Assembly: GCA_963695805.1 (NCBI GenBank)
Contig: CAVOHV010000012.1
Location: 1 to 64,000, forward strand
Length of the DNA: 64,000 bases
DNA from: DASUPK01 sp963695805
Lineage (GTDB): Bacteria > Actinomycetota > Thermoleophilia > Solirubrobacterales > 70-9
Reading direction: 5' to 3'
The notes beneath the pieces are model-generated. The model ran no database searches. It worked only from the letters and a program-made list of their open reading frames with translations, and was not told the DNA's origin. Below, piece after piece: positions 60,241 to 64,000 of this stretch (its first letter is position 1; each line of letters opens with the position of its first letter). A program made the position numbers and the translations under genes.

Positions 60241-60455
60241 CAGGTCAGCTCGATCTCGAGCTCCCGCTCATCGGTCTCCAGCTCGAGCTCGACCTTGACC
60301 TGAACCTCGTCAGGAACGTGGACCTTGAACTGCATGCCGCCCCGCTCGAACTCGATGTCGTTGTTCTGGGCCAACTTGTCCGCGAACGTTCGCAGCCGGG
60401 CAGCGGCCTCTTCCCGCGACATCGTTTCCTTCGTCTCGACCTCCAGAATGTCCAT
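60237..60455 (-). CDS. Amphi-Trp domain protein
   Basis: 72 aa. The amphi-Trp pattern is clear: SREEAAARLRTFADKLAQNN, EFERGGMQFKVHVPDEVQVK and a final Trp in ELEIELTW. Found in archaea and Actinobacteria as a stand-alone protein of unknown role. AAGGAGACGTG gives its ribosome site. Its start and the diacylglycerol-kinase stop share one base. Confidence 0.88.
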   Translation of the reverse strand: MDILEVETKETMSREEAAARLRTFADKLAQNNDIEFERGGMQFKVHVPDEVQVKVELELETDERELEIELTW

Positions 60456-61756
60456 CACGTCTCCTTTGTCTGTGGTGTACGTCCGCCCGCGATGTCCACC
60501 AGGGCCCGGATGCCACCCACGGTGGTTTCGGGGATGTCCGCGGACGGAGAGGCCCCGGGGTGGTTCGGAGAAACTCGCACGCGCAGGACGCCGGGCTTGA
60601 TACGGAAGCGGAGCGGCGGGTCGAGCGAGACCGCCTCGCCGTCGATTCCGGCCGGAACGGCATGCTCGGACTCCACCTCGAACTCGGCCGCCGTCCACTC
60701 GCGCCATGGCCGTTGCGCGAGGCGGCCCTGCCCGCTCCCCGTCGGCGCCGAGATGACGGTGATTCCCAGCAGTCCGTCGTCGATCCGCGGGCGCGTGCCC
60801 GACCCGACGGCCGTCCCGAGCCGATAGCGATTGTTCGAGACAAGCACGGCGGCCCCCGAGCCGTGCTCGTTGCCGCCGGGACCCCGCCAGGAGAGATCCA
60901 GCCCGCTTCCCTCCGGTCCCAGCATCTCGGGAACCGTGTCCAGGATCGTGCGCAGTTTGGCCTCGCGGTATCCGGGCCTCTGGACCGCCTCCGCATAGAG
61001 CCCGAGCGAGACGTTGTTGACGAAGACCCGGCCGTTCACCTCGGCCAGGTCGACCCGGCGCTCCCCCCCGTCGACGAACGCGTCCAGGGCACCGACGACG
61101 TCATCACGGTCGACGCCGAGATCGAGCGCGAAGTGGTTTCGCGTCCCTGCGGGCACACACGCGTACGGGAGATTCAGGTCCGCGGCCATCGCCGCCACCA
61201 CCGCCTGCGAGCCGTCCCCGCCGGCCATCGCCAGCGCGTCCGCACCTTCGGCGACGGCTTTCTCGACCAGCTCGGCCAGATCAGCGCCTCGAGTCAGCTC
61301 GATCGGCTCGATGCCACGGGCCCGAGCTTCGTGGGCGAGCCCGAACTTCTCCGCCTTTCCCCCACCGGACTTCGGGTTATAGAAGAGCACGGGCCGCTCC
61401 GGCCTGGGTGCGGCCGGTAGTGACACCCTTCTCCTGAACACCGCACGCGCCAACGCCAGGCTCGCCGTCAGGCCAACGCCGATCAGTATGGCCTCCACGA
61501 GATGATCTCCGTCTGTCAGCAGGAGCACGACCGGTACGGCGAACGCCACCAGCGCCACTCCGAGCGACGCCAGGCGGGCGACGCGCGTCCGCAGCAGCCC
61601 GTACCAGCCGGCCGTCAGGGCGACCACCACAGACGCGAGTACGATCAGTCCGCGAGGGAACTGCTGGACCACGATGTAGAGGGCCAGGAGCAGCGTCGCG
61701 GCCCCGAGCACGAGCGCGAGTCCGGCCGCAGCTCTCCGTCTACTCCCCGACGCCAT
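60455..61756 (-). CDS. Diacylglycerol/lipid kinase with N-terminal membrane helices
   Basis: 433 aa from MASGSRRR with GGAGG. Four N-terminal hydrophobic helices (~10-115), then the DAGK catalytic domain: VLFYNPKSGGGKAE, ALAMAGGDGSQAVVAAM (GGDG), ACVPAGTRNHFALDLG and the C-terminal GLLGITVIS. It phosphorylates diacylglycerol or related lipids with ATP at the cytoplasmic face. First gene of the amphi-Trp/PAP2 trio and divergent from the LPG-type gene. Confidence 0.92.
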   Translation of the reverse strand: MASGSRRRAAAGLALVLGAATLLLALYIVVQQFPRGLIVLASVVVALTAGWYGLLRTRVARLASLGVALVAFAVPVVLLLTDGDHLVEAILIGVGLTASLALARAVFRRRVSLPAAPRPERPVLFYNPKSGGGKAEKFGLAHEARARGIEPIELTRGADLAELVEKAVAEGADALAMAGGDGSQAVVAAMAADLNLPYACVPAGTRNHFALDLGVDRDDVVGALDAFVDGGERRVDLAEVNGRVFVNNVSLGLYAEAVQRPGYREAKLRTILDTVPEMLGPEGSGLDLSWRGPGGNEHGSGAAVLVSNNRYRLGTAVGSGTRPRIDDGLLGITVISAPTGSGQGRLAQRPWREWTAAEFEVESEHAVPAGIDGEAVSLDPPLRFRIKPGVLRVRVSPNHPGASPSADIPETTVGGIRALVDIAGGRTPQTKET

Positions 61757-61816
61757 TTCGTGACCTCCAGCATGACGGTCATTCGGTCGGGCTGCTCGCC
61801 CGGGTAGTTTCTGCCG

Positions 61817-62899
61817 ATGAAGACCTGGCTCGCTGGGCTGGCGGACAACGATGCCCTGGTCGCCAGGCTGACTCGTATCGCGATCTGGGTGGTGGGCCTC
61901 GTGGCCCTGATTGTCGTTCTCGACCTGCTCGGTGTTCCCGTCAGCGACTGGATCAGGGAGCTGTTCAGAAAGATCAGGGAGGTACCCGCCTGGGCAGTGA
62001 TCACCGGCATCGTGCTGCAGAGCATCCAGACGACGCTCGCCGCGGTCGCCTGGCTGACGATCCTGCGGGCGGCCTTCCCGCGCGCGCGGATCACCTTCCG
62101 GCTGGTGCTCGCCTCCTACGCGGTGTCGGTTGCAATGAACAGCTTCCTCCCCGCGAACATCGGCACGCTCGTGATGCTGATCATGTTCACGAGCGTGATC
62201 GCCGGCGCGACCTTCGCGGCGATTTTCTCCGGATTCCTGGTGCAGAAGATCCCGTTCTCGATCTTCAACATCGCGGTCTATCTCTACCTCTTCCTCACCG
62301 TCGCGGGCTCGTTCTCGATCAAGCTCAGCGGCCTGGCGAATCACAAGTTCCTCGCGATCCTCCTCATCGGGGGATTCGGTTTCCTACTCGTCCTGACGAC
62401 GCGGGTATTCCGAAGACAGTGGGCGAAGCTCCGCGAGCAGGTGATCGTAGGCGGCAGGATCCTGGGTTCCCCGAGGAGGGCGCTGACCGGCGTGTTCCTC
62501 CCCGAGCTCGGCAGCTATCTGGCTCGACTGGCAGTCATCGCCGTGTTTCTCGGCGCCTACAGCATCCCGGTCACCTTCCACAATGTCGTCTCGGTCACGG
62601 CGTCCAACTCGATCTCGAACACCGTGTCGGTGACACCGGGAGGAGTCGGAGTCACCCAGGCGATGAACAGCGCCGCGCTCTCGAAGGAGACGAACGCGAA
62701 CACCGCCACGGCCTACTCGGCCTCCCAGCAGCTGATCACCTCAGCCTGGAACGTCGTCTTCGCGACCGCGCTCGTGTGCTGGGTCTTCGGCTGGTCCGGC
62801 GGCAAGGAACTGGTCGCGAGCTCCTACGAGGAGGCAAAAGCGAGGGGCAAGGAGATCAAGGACCGACGCCGAGCCCGAAGCGCCCCATCGACCGGCTGA
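61817..62899 (+). CDS. Lysylphosphatidylglycerol-synthase-type membrane protein (LPG_synthase_TM)
   Basis: 360 aa, about eight helices. Family blocks: VAWLTILRAAFPRARITFRL, SYAVSVAMNSFLPANIGTLV, and the GGVGVTQAMNSAALSKE-type segment near the end of the domain. These proteins are flippase-like relatives of the MprF membrane half, lacking the aminoacyl-transferase domain. Probable lipid translocase. It leads the plus-strand pair with the next gene. Confidence 0.9.
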   Translation: MKTWLAGLADNDALVARLTRIAIWVVGLVALIVVLDLLGVPVSDWIRELFRKIREVPAWAVITGIVLQSIQTTLAAVAWLTILRAAFPRARITFRLVLASYAVSVAMNSFLPANIGTLVMLIMFTSVIAGATFAAIFSGFLVQKIPFSIFNIAVYLYLFLTVAGSFSIKLSGLANHKFLAILLIGGFGFLLVLTTRVFRRQWAKLREQVIVGGRILGSPRRALTGVFLPELGSYLARLAVIAVFLGAYSIPVTFHNVVSVTASNSISNTVSVTPGGVGVTQAMNSAALSKETNANTATAYSASQQLITSAWNVVFATALVCWVFGWSGGKELVASSYEEAKARGKEIKDRRRARSAPSTG

Positions 62900-62906
62900 C
62901 TGCACG

Positions 62907-64000
62907 GTGAGCGCCAGACACAGAGCGAGCAGAGTCGCCTGGGCCATCGTGCGCGGCCTGGTCCTCTGGGTTCTCGTCGCCCTGATCTTTTGGGCCGCCT
63001 TTGCCCTGCTGCCGGGGATCGATGTGCCGAGCTTCGGTGCTGTGTTGTTGACCACCGGCCTGGTCGCGCTGCTCAATGCGCTCCTCTGGCCCATCCTGAT
63101 CCGCGTCCTGTTGCCGCTGACCGTCCTGACCTTCGGCCTCGGGTCGCTCGTGCTGAACGCGGCGATCGTCTCGGTCTCGATCAAGCTCGTCGACGGCTCC
63201 GCGCCCGACTTCCTCGGAGCGGTGGCGGCGGCCTTCGTCCTCTCGGTCAGCCTCACCCTGCTGGCGCCCGCCCTCAGCCTCGATGACGATGCCCGCCAGC
63301 TACGCCTCGTTCGAAAACGGGCACGCCGCCGGATGCGAGGCGCCGGCTCGACCGAGGTCCCCGGCGTGATCCTGTTCGAAATCGATGGCCTCGCCGAGCC
63401 CGTCCTGCAACGTGCCCTTCGCGAGGGACATGCGCCGACAATGGCCGGCTGGCTGGATCGGGGCACGCACCGGGTCGTGCCCTGGGAATGCGACCTCTCG
63501 TCCCAGACCGGTGCCAGCCAGGCCGGCCTGCTGCTGGGGAGCAACGAGGACATGCCGGCCTTCAGGTGGTACGAGAAGGAGAGTGGGCGGACGATGGTCT
63601 CGAACCACTCGAAGGATGCTGTTGAGATCGAGCGGCGGCATTCCGATGGTGGCGGCCTCCTCGCGGCCGGGGGCGCCAGCCGCGGCAACATGTTCTCCGG
63701 CGACGCGCCCCACTGCTCGGCGACGATGAGCGTGTTGCGGGACAGGAAGCGCTCGAGCGCGCGGGAGTACTTCGCCTACTTCGCGGACCCCTACGGCTTC
63801 ACGCGGACGATCGCGCTCTACCTCTGGGACGTCCTCCTCGAGCGGCGCGCAGCGCGCCGGCAGCGTAAGCGGGGCGAGGAGCACATCGATCGCGGCGGCG
63901 TCTACCCGTTCCTGCGCGGCGCCATCACCGTCGTCATGCGTGACCTCAACGTCGCAACCCTGATGGGAGACATCGTCGAAGGGGTCCCCGTCGCCTACTC
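62907..64000 (+). CDS. Holin-like membrane domain fused to alkaline-phosphatase-fold enzyme (partial)
   Basis: From a GTG seven bases after the previous stop; the frame is open for 364 codons to the window end. Residues ~10-110 hold four helices of the phage-holin-IV/YvlD type (FWAAFALLPGIDVPSFGAVL, LPLTVLTFGLGSLVLNAAIV). From ~150, VPGVILFEIDGLAEPVLQRA, MAGWLDRGTHRVVPWECDLS and SSQTGASQAGLLLGSN give the alkaline-phosphatase/phosphodiesterase fold (metal Asp; the nucleophile position is Thr/Ser). C-terminus missing. Confidence 0.9.
   Translation, partial: MSARHRASRVAWAIVRGLVLWVLVALIFWAAFALLPGIDVPSFGAVLLTTGLVALLNALLWPILIRVLLPLTVLTFGLGSLVLNAAIVSVSIKLVDGSAPDFLGAVAAAFVLSVSLTLLAPALSLDDDARQLRLVRKRARRRMRGAGSTEVPGVILFEIDGLAEPVLQRALREGHAPTMAGWLDRGTHRVVPWECDLSSQTGASQAGLLLGSNEDMPAFRWYEKESGRTMVSNHSKDAVEIERRHSDGGGLLAAGGASRGNMFSGDAPHCSATMSVLRDRKRSSAREYFAYFADPYGFTRTIALYLWDVLLERRAARRQRKRGEEHIDRGGVYPFLRGAITVVMRDLNVATLMGDIVEGVPVAY

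Overview
The window is GC-rich, gene-dense bacterial chromosome, most likely from the actinobacterial class Thermoleophilia (Solirubrobacterales or Gaiellales relatives). Pointers are actinobacterial-type families (redox repressor Rex, a deazaflavin-dependent nitroreductase-type protein, a MmyB-type regulator remnant, SigG-like ECF sigma factors, secreted-repeat lipoproteins), many GTG/TTG starts, and 1 to 4 base overlaps inside operons. The class assignment is inference. Several genes, including the housekeeping gene panC, carry small indels in GC-rich tracts, so the sequence probably contains residual assembly errors.

Layout. 0-3.3 kb: a GH65 sugar phosphorylase with its beta-phosphoglucomutase-type partner. 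3.9-22.7 kb: the most unusual part. Three copies of the 3' half of a tRNA with anticodon CAT (about 4.08, 12.85 and 22.66 kb), two of them inside a 165-173 bp repeat, bound two gene islands. Each island carries the same core on the minus strand, with genes overlapping or closely spaced: a large FAD oxidoreductase, a protein with a phasin-like helical N-terminus and a beta-sandwich-like C-terminus, and a trans-isoprenyl diphosphate synthase. Island A adds a nucleotidyl-cyclase/AAA/TPR protein and an acetoacetate-decarboxylase-like protein at the head. Island B adds a 389-aa protein of unknown family, two more phasin-like proteins, a SnoaL-like protein, a small membrane protein, a GNAT acetyltransferase, a CDGSH/4Fe-4S protein and an ABC-2 exporter. 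I infer an isoprenoid-modifying system with structural (granule- or shell-coating?) proteins. It is the best candidate for an undescribed system here.

22.7-35.3 kb: small stress, regulatory and transport genes (DUF1801, OsmC/Ohr, three lipoprotein or secreted proteins, an HTH regulator, an EamA transporter, an O6-alkylguanine-DNA alkyltransferase, PAS, VOC, an ECF sigma factor with a SnoaL domain, a DHA2-type MFS exporter with a clear palindromic operator, and a Ser/Thr kinase with its lipoprotein partner). 35.3-40.1 kb: a heterodimeric-type ABC exporter pair, whose second stop codon lies in the target duplication of an IS481-like element. 40.1-49.1 kb: a lipoprotein, tRNA-Gln(CTG), an AIF-like oxidoreductase with two TrkA-type proteins, an EAL phosphodiesterase, an APC permease with a Usp domain, and a K+-independent H+-pyrophosphatase. 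49.1-56.8 kb: a glutamate-cysteine-ligase-like enzyme, Rex, a glutaredoxin-like protein and the t6A genes tsaD-rimI-tsaB. tsaE is separated from these by an inserted pair of secreted-protein genes. Uracil-DNA glycosylase and an FmdB zinc ribbon follow. 57-59.7 kb: DUF2520-panC-panB, with a 22-codon micro-ORF between panC and panB. 59.6-64 kb: PAP2 phosphatase, amphi-Trp, diacylglycerol-kinase-like, an LPG-synthase-type membrane protein, and a holin-like/phosphatase fusion that runs off the window.
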